A stretch of 64,000 bases of DNA, taken from assembly GCF_012489685.1 (NCBI RefSeq), contig NC_080043.1, positions 64,473,920 through 64,537,919 on the forward strand, in the 5' to 3' direction. Positions 33,023-45,618 of the stretch are shown here, piece by piece (the stretch's first letter is position 1; each line of letters begins with the position of its first letter). The notes below the pieces were generated by a model. The model searched no databases. It was not told the origin of the DNA and saw only the letters and a list, made by a program, of their open reading frames with translations. Position numbers and translations under genes: made by a program. Source of the DNA: Lotus japonicus. Taxonomy: Eukaryota; Streptophyta; Magnoliopsida; Fabales; Fabaceae.

Positions 33023-33482
33023 ATGGAGGATCTTAACCGGATGGCGGAGGCTACACGTGAGCATCATCAACGACTGATGGCGACAGCAATGTATCAACAA
33101 AGAGGAATGAACCGAACAGAAGTGGGGACCGTATCAGCGTCCCGAGGGAAGACATCTTATCTCGAGAGCGTACAAACCAACGACTGCTGATACTGGGGGG
33201 AAGCCAGTGGGTGACAAAGGTGTGACATGTTTTCGTTGCAGAAAGTTTGGGCATTTTGCTAACAAGTGCTCAGTGATTGGACGGAGATGCTTCAAGTGTA
33301 ACCGAGAGGGGCATCTAGCTGTGAACTGCAAGACCAAAGAGAGTCTATGCTTCAATTGCAACCAACCGGGACATTTCTTCAGAGATTGTAAGGCACCCAA
33401 GGGCGAATCATTAGGGAATGTTGGGAAAGGAAAACAACTTGCTCCAGAGGAAAGGATTCATGCCAAGGAGGGCAAGAGCTGA
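33023..33482 (+). pseudogene. Gag relic with three zinc knuckles, A3
   Basis: A short N-terminal piece (from ATG 33023, MEDLNRMAEATREHHQRL) is out of frame with the C-terminal frame because of a deletion near 33120. The second part has three CCHC knuckles in tandem: CFRCRKFGHFANKC, CFKCNREGHLAVNC and CFNCNQPGHFFRDC. The gag structural domain that should precede them is missing. Zinc knuckles bind genomic RNA in the particle. This fragment cannot form one alone. Confidence 0.85.
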
Positions 33483-35870
33483 GGAGTTGAACGAGGAAGA
33501 ACGTGGGAACGATGTAGGACCTTATTCGAAGTTGCTCGTGTTTTAACTATAGAAGTTACACGAGGTTTAGAATGACACACTAAGTCTAGAAAGTAGTCTT
33601 CCACCAATGCGATTATGAGGAAGCTAGTAGCTGAAGAACGAATCTTAGGGATATTCCGTATGGGCAGTATACGTGTTATGTTGAGGGTGTGTAGTTCCGT
33701 AGCGGGATCATTAGAAGATTTAGTATCGGGATATTTGTGGTTACTGGATGTTAGGAACTCATTGACTGTTCCAGTGGGTTTTTCTAAATTTCGACCTTCG
33801 ATGTATTAGGCTTGATCAACCTAATATTGAGGGGGTGATATTCGGAATCACAGCTGGTAATGGACCTTGATAGAAGGATGTGTAAGATGAATTTGAATTG
33901 ATTAAGGATTAGTCGGATTTGGGAGGAAAGATTTAAATCTGTGGAAGTCGATGAGTGTCGTATAGACATTAATTGGTTAGTTCGTGTGATTACTCCAAGT
34001 AGAGGTAGACCAAGTCAAGAGATTTAATGCTGGAAAAGTATTAAGTAGTTTCTCGGAAGTTATGAAGTCATAGGTTATATGATTTCTGACGTGGGATTGT
34101 TAGAGATTAGATAGGTTGGATTTAATATCAGGTTATAGATGATTGCTTGATGGTAGCAAGATTGAGAAGAATTAACTCTGAACTAGATAGTTGTAGTCGA
34201 GTTCGAGGAATAAGTTTTTCTAAGCGCTTGATTTCTGTGTGGAGATGTTATAGTCTTAAGAGATGAACTTTCACTTGAAAAGTGTTGAAGTGTTAAAGGA
34301 ATTATCGGTGCAAACTAGGTAAAGGTTTAGATTTAAGCCTATGAATTTTATCTTGAATGTGTAAGACCTGGAGAATTGCCAGGTGTTTGCTTGAGTGACT
34401 ACTGACTAAGCGTTGAATTGATTTGGGAATGATTAAGTTAGAGAAAGAAAGTTTGAGCATAAGTTGAATACTTGAGATTGTTGATATGGACTTCAGACAA
34501 TTGTGCTTAGATTACTAAGTGAGATTCACTAAGCTAGATTAAAACCTTGAGGTTAAGATTGACCTTGAGAGTTGAGAATCACATACGAGTAAGAGATCTT
34601 ACGGTTGTAGCTATGACAATAGGAGTTGAATCTTAGAAGAATGAAGACCTGAAGATGAGTTTCGAGTTAAGAACATTGAGGTATAATATAAGAGTGATCT
34701 TGAAGTAAAGGAATTCTGGGTTGTGTAGGGTGTTAAGGTTGGTCATAAGTTGGTGATCGATTGATGTTGATTAGGAGGTTGCGGACATAATGACCATGTG
34801 ATAAAATTTGAATGATGTTAGCATAATAAGTTATGATTATGGATAGCAGGATCAAGTGGTGAGTGTGGAAGCATGACGACATTTATCAGGTCGTTTGGGT
34901 AAGTGAAGGAGTTATAGTTTTAAGGAACGGATATTCATTTAAGAGGTATTGAAGGATTAAAGGTCGTTAGAGGACCAAACTTGGTGAAGGTTTAGGTTTT
35001 AAATCTATGAATGTCTGTCTAAGGTCTGTAAGACTCGAAGGTTGTCAGAATTTGATTGAGAGATTAAGAAGTTGAGTGACGAGATGGTGATTGAGTCACA
35101 AAAAGGAAGGTGTTAGTATTAAGATGAATACCTGAGGTTGTTATATTTTGACGAGTTTCGTAGAGTATAAGAGTCAACGGGACTTTGTTATGGATTTTGA
35201 TGATGCATATTACGGGTAACAAGTGAATTTTACTAAAGTTGAATGAGAATCCTAGGGCTAAGGTTGACCTAGTGAGCTGAGATTCATGTACACATAAGAG
35301 ATTTAGTGGTGTTAGCGGTTACGATAATAGTTAAATCTCAGAATGTTGAAGGATCGGATGATAAAATGGCTAGTTAAGTCTCTTGAGATATAGTTATGAT
35401 TTAATCTTCTAGAGGATAAGTCTCGATTTGTGCGAAGTGTTAGGAATTTCAGTAAGTGTAAATAGGTTTGAGTGAGGGAAGTTTTGAGGAAGAAGACGAT
35501 AATAATGGATTGTTAGATATTAAGAGGATTATTATCTTATAAGTTGTTGATAGATTGATGTTGAAGGGGATAAGATTATTGAAGGACAAGAAATAAGGAC
35601 ATAGGTCGAGGTTTAATTCAAGTAGTGATTAAGTAGAAGTTTGATTTCTGGGTGTTTGTAAAGATAGTTACGAAGTTGGAGGTATGTTAATGGACTAGCG
35701 GTTTCCAAGGGGATGTTTCGTCTAAGAGTTATCGAACGGACAAGTGGAGTTTTGGACTGTAGATGAAGATCACGAGGACAAGTTGAGTATCTACTTTGAG
35801 ATGACAGAGAGGCACTGAGTTTAAGAAGAATTCCGGACGACCGAAAGTAAAGAAGTAAGTGGCTAAGGTT
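33483..35870 (+). other. Decayed interior of A3, no open frame
   Basis: AT-rich, with stops in all frames and no protease, reverse transcriptase or RNase H motif. The same sequence occurs inverted in A4 (about 42660-44889), so it was already non-coding when the lineage moved. Confidence 0.75.
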
Positions 35871-36131
35871 GTGCGACTGCACGGAGTGCCAACCGGTATC
35901 ATTTCAAGAAGAGATCCGACGCAAGTGATCGAGCCAGACGACATGAAGTTGAATGATGGTTTGTCTTTTGAGACACCGACAGTTAGCAGTGGGGATAGAA
36001 GAGTGAAACAGTTAAGGGGAAAACAACTTGCTTAAGTAAAGGTTATGAGGAACAATGACACGGGCAATACTACAGGGGAATTGGAAGACCAGATCAAGGA
36101 ACTGTATTCCGGACTTTTCTCAGAACTCTGA
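35871..36131 (+). pseudogene. Integrase-chromodomain scrap, A3
   Basis: It reads VRLHGVP, then RRDPTQVIEPDD, jumping from the integrase core directly to the region after HVSQLRKY of the A2 protein. It continues to a chromodomain-like end, with a stop inside and the terminal TGA at 36129-36131. It compares directly with 20388-21455. Confidence 0.75.
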
Positions 36132-36149
36132 GTTTCGAGGACGAAACTT

Positions 36150-36167
36150 TCTTTTTGGAGGGGAGTA
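36150..36167 (+). other. Polypurine tract region of A3
   Basis: CTTTTTGGAGGGGAGTA just before the 3' LTR. Confidence 0.65.
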
Positions 36168-38507
36168 CCCGGATTTTCGGAACAAGTTAATTTCCGACTC
36201 ACGCGTGGAATCAGTGTAAGCGTGACAGGAGTTTGATATTTGAGAAAGATTAATGAAGAAGAAAGTTCAGGAATTGCTCGAGGAATGTGGCGTTGTTTCT
36301 TTCGGAGCTAGTGCGAGTCGTCTGCACATCTGCCTTATGGCGAGCATGTCCAGAATAGGCTATTTCGCTCTTAAAGCAACGTTTTAAGTGAGATTTCGAA
36401 CTCTTGGAAAATTTAAAGTTTCTCTTTATTTTTCCATCGACCAGCGTTTCATTTCGGAACTCTGGACTGTACGCACGATGGGTTTAACTTTTCGGATGTC
36501 CGCCGACGCTAATTTCTTTGCTTCGAAACCTTAGTTTTGAGCGAAGGATGAAGACTTTTTCTATTCGGGACATCTAACGAAGATTCCGTCCACGTTGCCA
36601 GACTTGTTTCGACATTTCCAATCTTTCTTCTGTTGGAAGTTTTGTCGTCTGAGCATCACAGCAAAAAGTAGTTTTTCGGGACAGACTAACTTACACCGCT
36701 TTTGGCGTTTTGGATATCGTTTTTCCCAAATCTTAGATATTTGTTTTGAGTTCTAGAATTCTGACGCCAGAATCTCTCTTAGAATTCCACGGTGATCGTG
36801 CTGCAAAAATCGGAATCGCGAAATTTTCATTTTCCCGCGATTTCGCCTGCCTATAAATAGCTCAAAAAGCAAAAATTCCTTCATTTTCTTCCTTTTGTGG
36901 CTGAATTTCGTGGAGAGCAAGGGGGGAGGAGATTTTCACGAAAACTTGACCAATCTTCGTGCAGTTCGTCCCTACTTCTAGGTATCGAGGTAACTAACAC
37001 GATTCCTACCTCTGATTGTTGTTTCTGTTGCGTTTCTGAAGTCGTTTCTGTGCTCACAGTTTTGAGCTTTTTCTAAAATGGTCCGATTTCTTCGATTTCT
37101 TGGTTGGGTTATGTTCCTTACGTTCCCCTGAGTCTAAAACCTCTGTCAGTAAACGCTGATTGTGATCCAGTTGTCCAGGATCTGAAAAACTGTTTCAAAA
37201 CCCTTTTTGTCTCACATTTCGAAACTTTATTGTCGAAAAGACTTAATCTGACTTCGTGCCTTTAGGATTTGTTGTCACGGATGTCATGAGGATCATTGCT
37301 GTCAAATTTGTTTTCAGAACTGATAACTTTGAAGTTTTGAGCCTTTATTTTGGACCAAAATGCCCCTGGATAGTCGTATTTCGGCCCGATTGTCCGAAAA
37401 TTGTTCTGACAGTTTCTTTGCCTTAGTTTTACCCTAAAACTACCTTGTGAATTGATTTGGTCAAAGAAAAAGAGCCGAAGCCCTTTTTCCTTTGTGGCCG
37501 TGACCTTGTAGTGTTGGGGAGGGAGTTTTCGTTTTCGAAAACTTGTCTTTTCGTACCCGATTGTCGTCTTCTGAAGCTTTAATGCTTTGTCTATCGTTTA
37601 TGTGTTGTTTTGTGATCGAACTAATCGATATTGTTCGGATTCTGCTTTGTTTTCTCCGAGGTTCAGTTGAAGGAACTTTGGAAGGTTCGGAGCACTTGAG
37701 TGAAGGAGCTTGTGATTTCGAAGCTGGATCAGCTCGAGGTTAGGGCAACTTGCTATATTTAGCTATGATTGCATGATAGGCGTCGATAAACTCGACCTAT
37801 GCTTTATCTGATGTTGTATATGATGATGATTTCTTGTTATGATTGTTTCATAACTTATGATATTGATGATGTGTTGAATTGAGCGTTTTGACGCAACTTC
37901 GGAGTGGAGGTTCATTGATCCGGTGATCTTTGACATTTCGGGTTGGATGAACAAACCTAGGCAAGTCCAAATGTGGGGTTTGAGACTTAGCCATTTGTTG
38001 GGATTCGTTGGAATTCCTAGACTTTCCCCGGGAAATGTATTTTGGGTGGTTGATTTTTGGAAACTTAGAATGATAGAGCTTTCGAAAAATAAAGACTTGG
38101 GAAACTTAGACTTTGAGAAATAAACTCATAATTTGACTAATTTGAATTGAAATCATTTTTATTAACGTTTAAGCATAGGAGAACTGAAGGGGAAAAATAT
38201 TTACGAAAGGCGGGGGAAAAGTCGACCTTTGTTGTGGGTTTGGAGAGTTATCGGAATTGGGAAAGCCACTAAGGTGAGCTATGGTGATGATTGAAAGTCA
38301 CCGAGTACGTTAGTACTCTTGGGGAAGTGTTATGGAGTTGTGTTGTATTGACCGACACTAACTCTTGGGTTGTTTTGAGTTTGGGTCGGAGCAGTTTGTT
38401 GTTTGGCTATCTAAAGGATAAGCCGGGGGAACTATAAGTTTCCAAGTACATTGGTACTCCTTCGCTCGTTGAGCAGTTTATTTAGCCATCCAAAGGATGA
38501 GCCGGGA
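36168..38507 (+). repeat. 3' LTR of A3, left part
   Basis: It begins at CCCGGATTTTCGG without the initial TGTAAGA-type bases and runs to the A4 insertion point. TATA box at 36852-36859. Confidence 0.9.
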
Positions 38508-39460
38508 TGTAACACCCCGATTTCCAGGTGTCACTTTAGTAACCAAAAATAATCTTTACGCGGAAAACAGGTAATTTTTTTTTTCGTTTTCTTTCCTTTA
38601 AATCAAAACGATAAGGAAGTAAAGACAAAACCCGACTACTAAACTAACTGATATACAACATATACAAAGGTACAGCCTCTGCTGCACTATCCCGTCACGC
38701 GCACACGCAGTGACTCCAAGGTAACATGCTCGTAGGCGAATATATACAGACCCAGAAGTGTAAGTGAGAAAATTATAATTACAAACCACTAGGAGAAAGT
38801 CGGCCTCAAAATGGCCTAAGCAAAGACCCCTATGGTCCGACTGACTCACTGTGATCCCTCCGTAAGAGAATCACACAAAAGCCATGCATCGGGAACCTAC
38901 CCTGTCCCAAAAGCAAAACGAATCAGAGCTATTACAGTAACAACCAACTCCAAAAGACTCTAACCACCCATACCCCACACTACTATCATCGACCCTCCCT
39001 CGATCAGGCATGAAGTCCGGGTCCTCGTCGAAAGCGTCAGTAATAGTCGTTCCGCTCCGGGTCTTTCCCGCACAACGAATCATCACGAACCGGCTGACAG
39101 ACGCCTGGCAGCAGGCCGACCGCCCAAACACAAACATACAAACAAAGCCAAGGCGCTAGGGTCAACTTACAGAATACAATAGATATACAATCAACTTGTG
39201 ATAAAGGGGATATATACATATGTTGTATATATATACATATAAGTTATGTATTGCCTACTCTAAGGTATATACATAGCATGTTCTCGAATCTCCTACACAG
39301 TTCAATCATTAATACCTAACGATGTTCATCAACATCAAATCATCATAATCTCAACATATGAAGTTAGGTGATAAGGTTAGTCAAACAATGTATCGTCCTC
39401 CCAACACACACGTATCCAACTAAACCAATGTTCCCTGTCGTTGTCCTAGGGTAAACGACG

Positions 39461-39718
39461 ATGAAATCTCACGCTTCCATGAAGTCTCACGCTTCAATGG
39501 GGTCTTACGCTTTCACGAAGTCTCACGCTTCAGTGAAACCTCACACATTCACGAAGTCTCACGCTTCAGTGAAGTTTCGCGCCTTCACGAAGTCTCACGC
39601 TTCAGTGAAGTTGCACGCCTCCGCAAAGTCTCCCGCTTCAGCGAAGGTTCCCGTCTCCACGAGGTCTCCCGCCTCAGTGAAGTTTCTGCTTTCACGAAGT
39701 CTCACGCTTCAGTGAAGC
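39461..39718 (-). repeat. 30-bp minisatellite in A4 3' LTR
   Basis: The same array as 31542-31858, inverted. A plus-strand ORF across it is a repeat artefact. Confidence 0.85.
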
Positions 39719-39928
39719 TCCGAAGGTATATACTGTACCCGAAGGTATATAGATATACTGTACCCGAAGGTATATACTGTACCCGAAGGTATATAGATAT
39801 ACTGTACCCGAAGGTATATACTGTACCCGAAGGTATATAGATATACTGTACCCGAAGGTATATACTGTACCCGAAGGTATATAGATATACTGTACCCGAA
39901 GGTATATACTGTACCCGAAGGTATATGT
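39719..39928 (-). repeat. 44-bp minisatellite in A4 3' LTR
   Basis: Alternating 19-bp and 25-bp modules, both ending ATACTGTACCCGAAG, giving a 44-bp unit in nearly five identical copies. Absent from A1, A2 and A3. Confidence 0.9.
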
Positions 39929-42352
39929 CGATTCGGCGACAAAAGATAATTAATTATGAAAGGAGTGCGATCACCCTTGATGACTTCTTGAGTCATCTGA
40001 CTCATCAAATCTCGATGGTCAAAAACTGCTCCGACCCAAACTCAAAACAACCCAAGAGTTAGTGTCGGTCAATACAACACAACTCCACCAACAAGAATAC
40101 ACGAGGGTCTAGTGTCGGTCAATACAACACAGCCCAAACAAAACCCAGAGTCTGTGCCGGTCAATACAACACGACTCGAACAACACTACCAGGAGTACTA
40201 GAGTACTCGGTGACTTTCAATCATCACCATAGCCCACCTTGATGGCTTTCCCAACTCCAAACTCTCCAAACCCACAACATAAGTCGACTTTTCCCCGCCT
40301 TTCATAGATATTTTTCCCCTTCAGTTCTCCTATGCTTAAACGTTAATAAAAAATGATTTCAATTCAAATTATTCAAATTATGAGTTTATTTCTCAAAGTC
40401 TAAGTTTCCCAAGTCTTTATTTTTCGAAAGCTCTATCATTCTAAGTTTCCAAAAAATCAACCACCCAAAATACATTTCCCGGGGAAAGTCTAGGAATTCC
40501 AACGAATCCCAACAAATGGCTAAGTCTCAAACCCCACATTCGGACTTGCCTAGGGTTGTTCATCCAACCCGAAATGTCAAAGATCACCAGATCAATGAAC
40601 CTCCACTCCGAAGTTGCGTCGAAACGCTCAATTCAACACATCATCAATATCATAAGTTATGAAAACAATCATAACAACAAATCATCATCATAAACAACAT
40701 CAGATAAAGCATAAGTCGAATTTATCGACGCCTATCATGCAATCATAGCTAAATATAGCAAGTTGCCCTAACCTCGAGCTGTTCCAGCTTCGCAAACAAA
40801 GTTCTCCTCAAACAATTGCTCTGAGTCTTCCAAAGTTCCCTCAACTGAACCTCGGAGAAAAACAAAGCAGAAACCAAACAAAATCGATTAGTTCGATCGC
40901 AAAACAATACATAAACGATAGACAAAGCATTAAAGCTTCAGAATAGGACAATCAGGTACGAAAAGACAAGTTTTCGAAACCGAAAAACTCCCCCCTAAAG
41001 GAAATAGTCCACGGCCTCAAAGGAAAAAGGGCTTCGGCTCTTTTTCTTTGATCAAATCAATTCACAAGGTAGTTTTAGGGTAAAACTAATGCAAAGAAAC
41101 TGTCAGAACAATTTTCGGACAATCGGGCCGAAATACGACTACGCAGGGGCATTTTGGTCCAAAATAAAGGCTCAAAATTTCAAAGTTATCAGTTCTGAAA
41201 ACAAATTTGACAGCAATGATCCTCATGACATCCGTGACAACAAATCCTAAAGGCACGAAGTCAGATTAAGTCTTTTTGACAATAAAGTTTCGAAATGTGA
41301 GACAAAAAGAGTTTTGAGTCAATTTTTCAGATCCTGGACAACTGAATCGCAATCAGAGTTTACTGACAGAGGTTTTAGACTCAGGGGAACATAAGGAACA
41401 TAACCCAAGCGAGAAATCAGAGAAATCGGACAATTTTAGAAAAAGCTCAAAACTTAGAGCACAGAAACGACTTCAGAAACTCCGCAGAAACAGAAATCAG
41501 AGGCAGGATTCATGATAGTTACCTCAATACCTAGAAGTAGGGACGAACTGCACGAAGATTGGTCAAGTTTTCGCGGAAATCCCCTCCCCCTTGCTCTCCA
41601 CGAAATCAGCCACAAATGGAGGAAAAATGGAAGATATTTTGCTTTTTCGCCTATTTATAGGCGGGCGAAATCGCGGGAAAATGAAAATTTCGCGATTCCG
41701 ATTTTTGCAGCACGTTCACCGAGGAATTCTAAGAGAGATTCTAGCGTCAGAATTCCAGAACTCAAAACAAATATCTATGATATGGGAAAAACGATATCGA
41801 AAATCTCAAAAGCGGTGTAAGTTAAATCTGTCCCGAAAAACTACTTTTTGCTGTGATCGCCGGACGACAAAACTTCCTTCTGAAGAAAGATTGGAAACGT
41901 CGAAACAAATCTGGCAACGCGGACGGAATCTTCGTTAGAAGTCCCGAATAGAAAAAGTCTTCATCCATTGCTCGAAAATAGGGTTTCGAAGCAAAGAAAT
42001 TAGCGTCGGCGGACATCCGAAAAGTGAAACCTATCGTGCGTACAGTCCAGAGTTCCGAAATGAAACGCTGGTCGATGGAAAAATAAAGAGAAACTTTAAA
42101 TTTTCCGAGAGTTCGAAATCTCACTCAAAACGTTGCTTTAAGAGCGAAATAGCCTATTCTGGACACGCTCGCCCTAAGGCAAGTGTGCAGACGACTCGCA
42201 CTAACTCCGAAAACAACTACGCAACATTCCTCAAGCAATTCCTGAACTTTCTTCTTCATTAATCTTTCTCAAATACCAAACTCCTGTCACGCTTACACTG
42301 ATTCAACGCGTGAGTCGGAAACTTAACTTGTTCTGAAAATCCAGGTCTTACA

Positions 42353-42660
42353 ATACTCCCCTCCAAAAAGAAAGTTTCGTCCTCGAAACTCAGAGTTCAG
42401 CAAAAAGTCCGGAGTATAGTTCCTTGATCTTATCTTCCAATTCCCATGTAGTATTGCCTGTGTCATTGTTCCTCATAACCTTTACTTAAGCAATCTGTTC
42501 TCCCCTTAATTGTTTCACTCTTCTATCCCCACTGCTAACTGTCGGCGTCTCAAAAGACAAAACATCATTCAACCTCATGTCGTCTGACTCGATTACTTGC
42601 GTCGGATCTCTGCTTGAAATGATATCGGTTGGCACTCCGTGCAGTCGCTCAATCTTAGCC
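42353..42660 (-). pseudogene. PPT and integrase-chromodomain scrap, A4
   Basis: On the minus strand the sequence before the 3' LTR matches the A2/A3 ends: a degenerate chromodomain, GAGGACGAAACTTTC, then the TTGGAGGGGAGTAT tract at 42353-42366. No open frame. Confidence 0.7.
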
Positions 42661-44889
42661 ACTTACTTCTTTACTTTCGGTCGTCCGAAATTCCTCTTAA
42701 ACTCGGTGCCTCTCTGTCATCTTAAGGTAAATACTCAACTTATCCTCGTGATCTTCATCTACAGTCCAAAACTCCACTTGTTCGTTCGATAACTTCTAGA
42801 CGAAATATTGCGTTGGAATCTAATAGTCCATTAAATCACCTCCAACTTCGTAACTATCTTTACAAACACCAAGTAATCAAACTTCTACTTAGTCACTATT
42901 CGAATTAAAACTCGACTTATGTCCTTATTCCTTGTCCTTCACTAATCTTATCCCCCTTCAACATCAATCTATCAACAACTTATAAGATAATCCTCCTCTT
43001 AATATCTAACAATCCATTATTATCGTCTTCTTCCTCAAAACTTCCCTCACTCAAACCTATTTACACTTACTGAAATTCCTAACACTTCGCACAAATCGAG
43101 ACTTATCCTCTAGAAGATTAAATCATAACTATACCTCAAGGGACTTAACTAGCCATTTTATCATCCGATCCTTCAACATTCTGAGATTTAACTGTTATCG
43201 TAGCCGCTAACACCACTAAATCTCTTATGTGTACATGAATCTCAGCTCACTAGGTCAACCTTAGCCCTAGGATTCTCATTCAACTTTAGTAAAATTCACT
43301 TGTTACCCGTAATATGCATCATCAAAATCCATAACAAAGTCCCATTGACTCTTATACTCTACGAAACTCGTCAAAATATAACAACCTCAGGTATTCATCT
43401 TAATACTAACACCTTCCTTTTTGTGACTCAATCACCATCTCGTCAATCAACTTCTTAATCTCTCAATCAAATTCTGACAACCTTCGAGTCTTACACACCT
43501 TAGACAGACATTCATAGATTTAAAACCTAAACCTTCACCAAGTTTGGTCCTCTAGTGACCTTTAATCCTTCAATACTTCTTAAATGAATATCCGTTTCTT
43601 AAAAACTATAACTCCTTCACTTACCCAAACGACCTGACCAGTGTCGTCATGCTTTCACATTCACAACTTATTATGCCAACATCATTCAAATCTTATCACA
43701 TGGTCATTATGTCCGCAACCTCATAATCAACATCAATCGATCACCAACCTTAACACTCCACACAACCCAGAATTCCTTTACTTCAAGATCTCTCTTATAT
43801 TATACCTCAATGGTCTTAACCCGAAACTCATCTTCAGGTCTTCATCTTCTAAGATTCAACTCCTATTGTCACACCTACAACCATAAGATCTCCTACTCGT
43901 ATGTGATTCTCAACTCTCAAGATTCAATCTTAACCCTAAGATTTCAATCCAACTTAGTAAGTCTCACTTAGTAATCTTAGCATATTTCCTTGGAATCCAT
44001 ATCACCAACCTCAAGTATTCAACTTATGCTAAAACTTTCTTTCTCCAACTTAATCATTAATTCAACACTTTTCAAATGAAAATTCATCTCTTAAGACTAT
44101 AATGTCTCCACATATTAATCAAACGCTTAGCGAAACTTATTGCTCGAACTCGACTATAACAATCTAGTTCAGAGCTAATTCTTCTCAATCTCGCTACCAT
44201 CAAGGTATCATCTAAAACATGATTAAATCCAACTTATTTAGTCTCTAACAACTCCCCTCAGCAATCACATAACCTATGACTTCATAACTTCCGAGAAACT
44301 ACTTAATACTTTTCCAGCACTAAATCTCTTGACTTGGTCTACCTCTACTTGGAGTAATCACACGAACTAACCAACCAATGTCTATACGACACTCATCGAC
44401 TTCCACAGCTTAATCTTTTACAATCAAATGCTTAACACGAACTTTCCTCCCAAATCCGACTAATCCTCATTCAATTCAAATTCATCTTACCCGTCCTTCT
44501 ATCAAAGTCCATAACCAGCTGTGATTCCGAATATCACCCCCTCAATATTAGGTTGATCAGGCCTAATACATCGAAGGTGGAAATTTAGAAAAACCCACTG
44601 GAACAGTCAATGAGTTCCTATCCTCCAGTAGTCACAAATATCCTGATACTAAATCCTTTAATGATCCCGCTACGGAACTACACACCCTCAACATGACACG
44701 TATACTACCCATACGGAATCTCCCTAAGATTCGTTCTTCAACTACTAGCTTCCTCATAATCGCATCGGTGGAAGACTACTTTCTAGACTTAGTGTGCTAT
44801 TCCCAACCTCGTGTAACTTCTATAGTTAAAACACGAGCAACTTCGAATAAGGTCCTACATCGTTCCCACGTTTTTCCTCGTTCAACTCC
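42661..44889 (-). other. Decayed interior of A4, no open frame
   Basis: The inverted counterpart of 33483-35870. No enzymatic motif is readable on either strand. Confidence 0.75.
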
Positions 44890-45409
44890 TCAGCTCTTGC
44901 CCTCCTTGGCATGAATCCTTTCCTCTGGAGCAAGTTGTTTTCCTTTCCCAACATTCCCTGATGATTCGCCCCTGAGTGCCTTGCAATCTTGGGAGAAATG
45001 TCCCGGCTGGTTGCAATTGAAGCATAGACTTTCTTTGGTCTTGCAGTTCACAGCTAGATGCCCCTCTCGGTTACACTTGAAGCATCTCCGTCCAATCACT
45101 GAGCATTTGTTAGCAAAATGCCCAAACTTTCTGCAACGAAAACATGTCACTCCTTTGTCACCAACTGGCTTCCCCCCCAGTATTAGCAGTCGTCGGTTTG
45201 TACTCTCTTGAGATAAGATTTCTTCCCTCGGAACGCTGATATGGTCCCCACTTATGGTAGCTCTTCCTTCCGTTGTAGCCTTGGGAACCTGACCTCATTG
45301 GTCCCCCAGCTCCAGTTCGGTTCATTCCTCTTTGTTGATACATTGCTGTCGCCATCAGTCGTTGATGATGCTCACGTGTAGCCTCCGCCATCCGGTTAAG
45401 ATCCACCAT
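44890..45409 (-). pseudogene. Gag relic with three zinc knuckles, A4
   Basis: Two minus-strand frames, 45409-45158 and 45150-44890, are separated by a frameshift in a G homopolymer (seven G here, six in A3). The second carries the three CCHC knuckles (third one CFNCNQPGHFSQDC). The first retains a segment with GGPMRSGSQGYNGRKSYH that is deleted in A3. The main gag domain is absent. Confidence 0.82.
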
Positions 45410-45603
45410 CCTCTATCCCATCGAACGTCCGATTAGTACTAACCATACGGTAGCACTAGACAAACCACTCAATCCGATTGAGTAGTAACGCAAGCAATTA
45501 GAGCGAAAATCGCTCCGCAGACAATCAATTTTCACTCTTTGCAGAGTCACACAACCTAGCACAGAAGACCTATTCCCCAAAGACTCCCAAAAGACTCGAC
45601 TAA

Positions 45604-45615
45604 GCTCTGATACCA
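45604..45615 (-). other. Primer binding site of A4
   Basis: Minus strand TGGTATCAGAGC, initiator tRNA-Met type, three bases from the 5' LTR. Confidence 0.88.
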
Positions 45616-45618
45616 CAA

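Larger units (their letters stand above)
38508..42352 (-). repeat. 3' LTR of A4
   Basis: 3845 bp, TGTAACACCCC... to ...GTCTTACA on the plus strand. TATA box as TATTTATA at 41652-41659. Confidence 0.93.

Noticed and set aside
39709..40008. 99-codon minus-strand ORF with a periodic Tyr/Pro/Ser/Gly pattern (also 46820-47119)
   Set aside because: It is the translation of the 44-bp minisatellite plus flanking LTR. It has no start context or domain.
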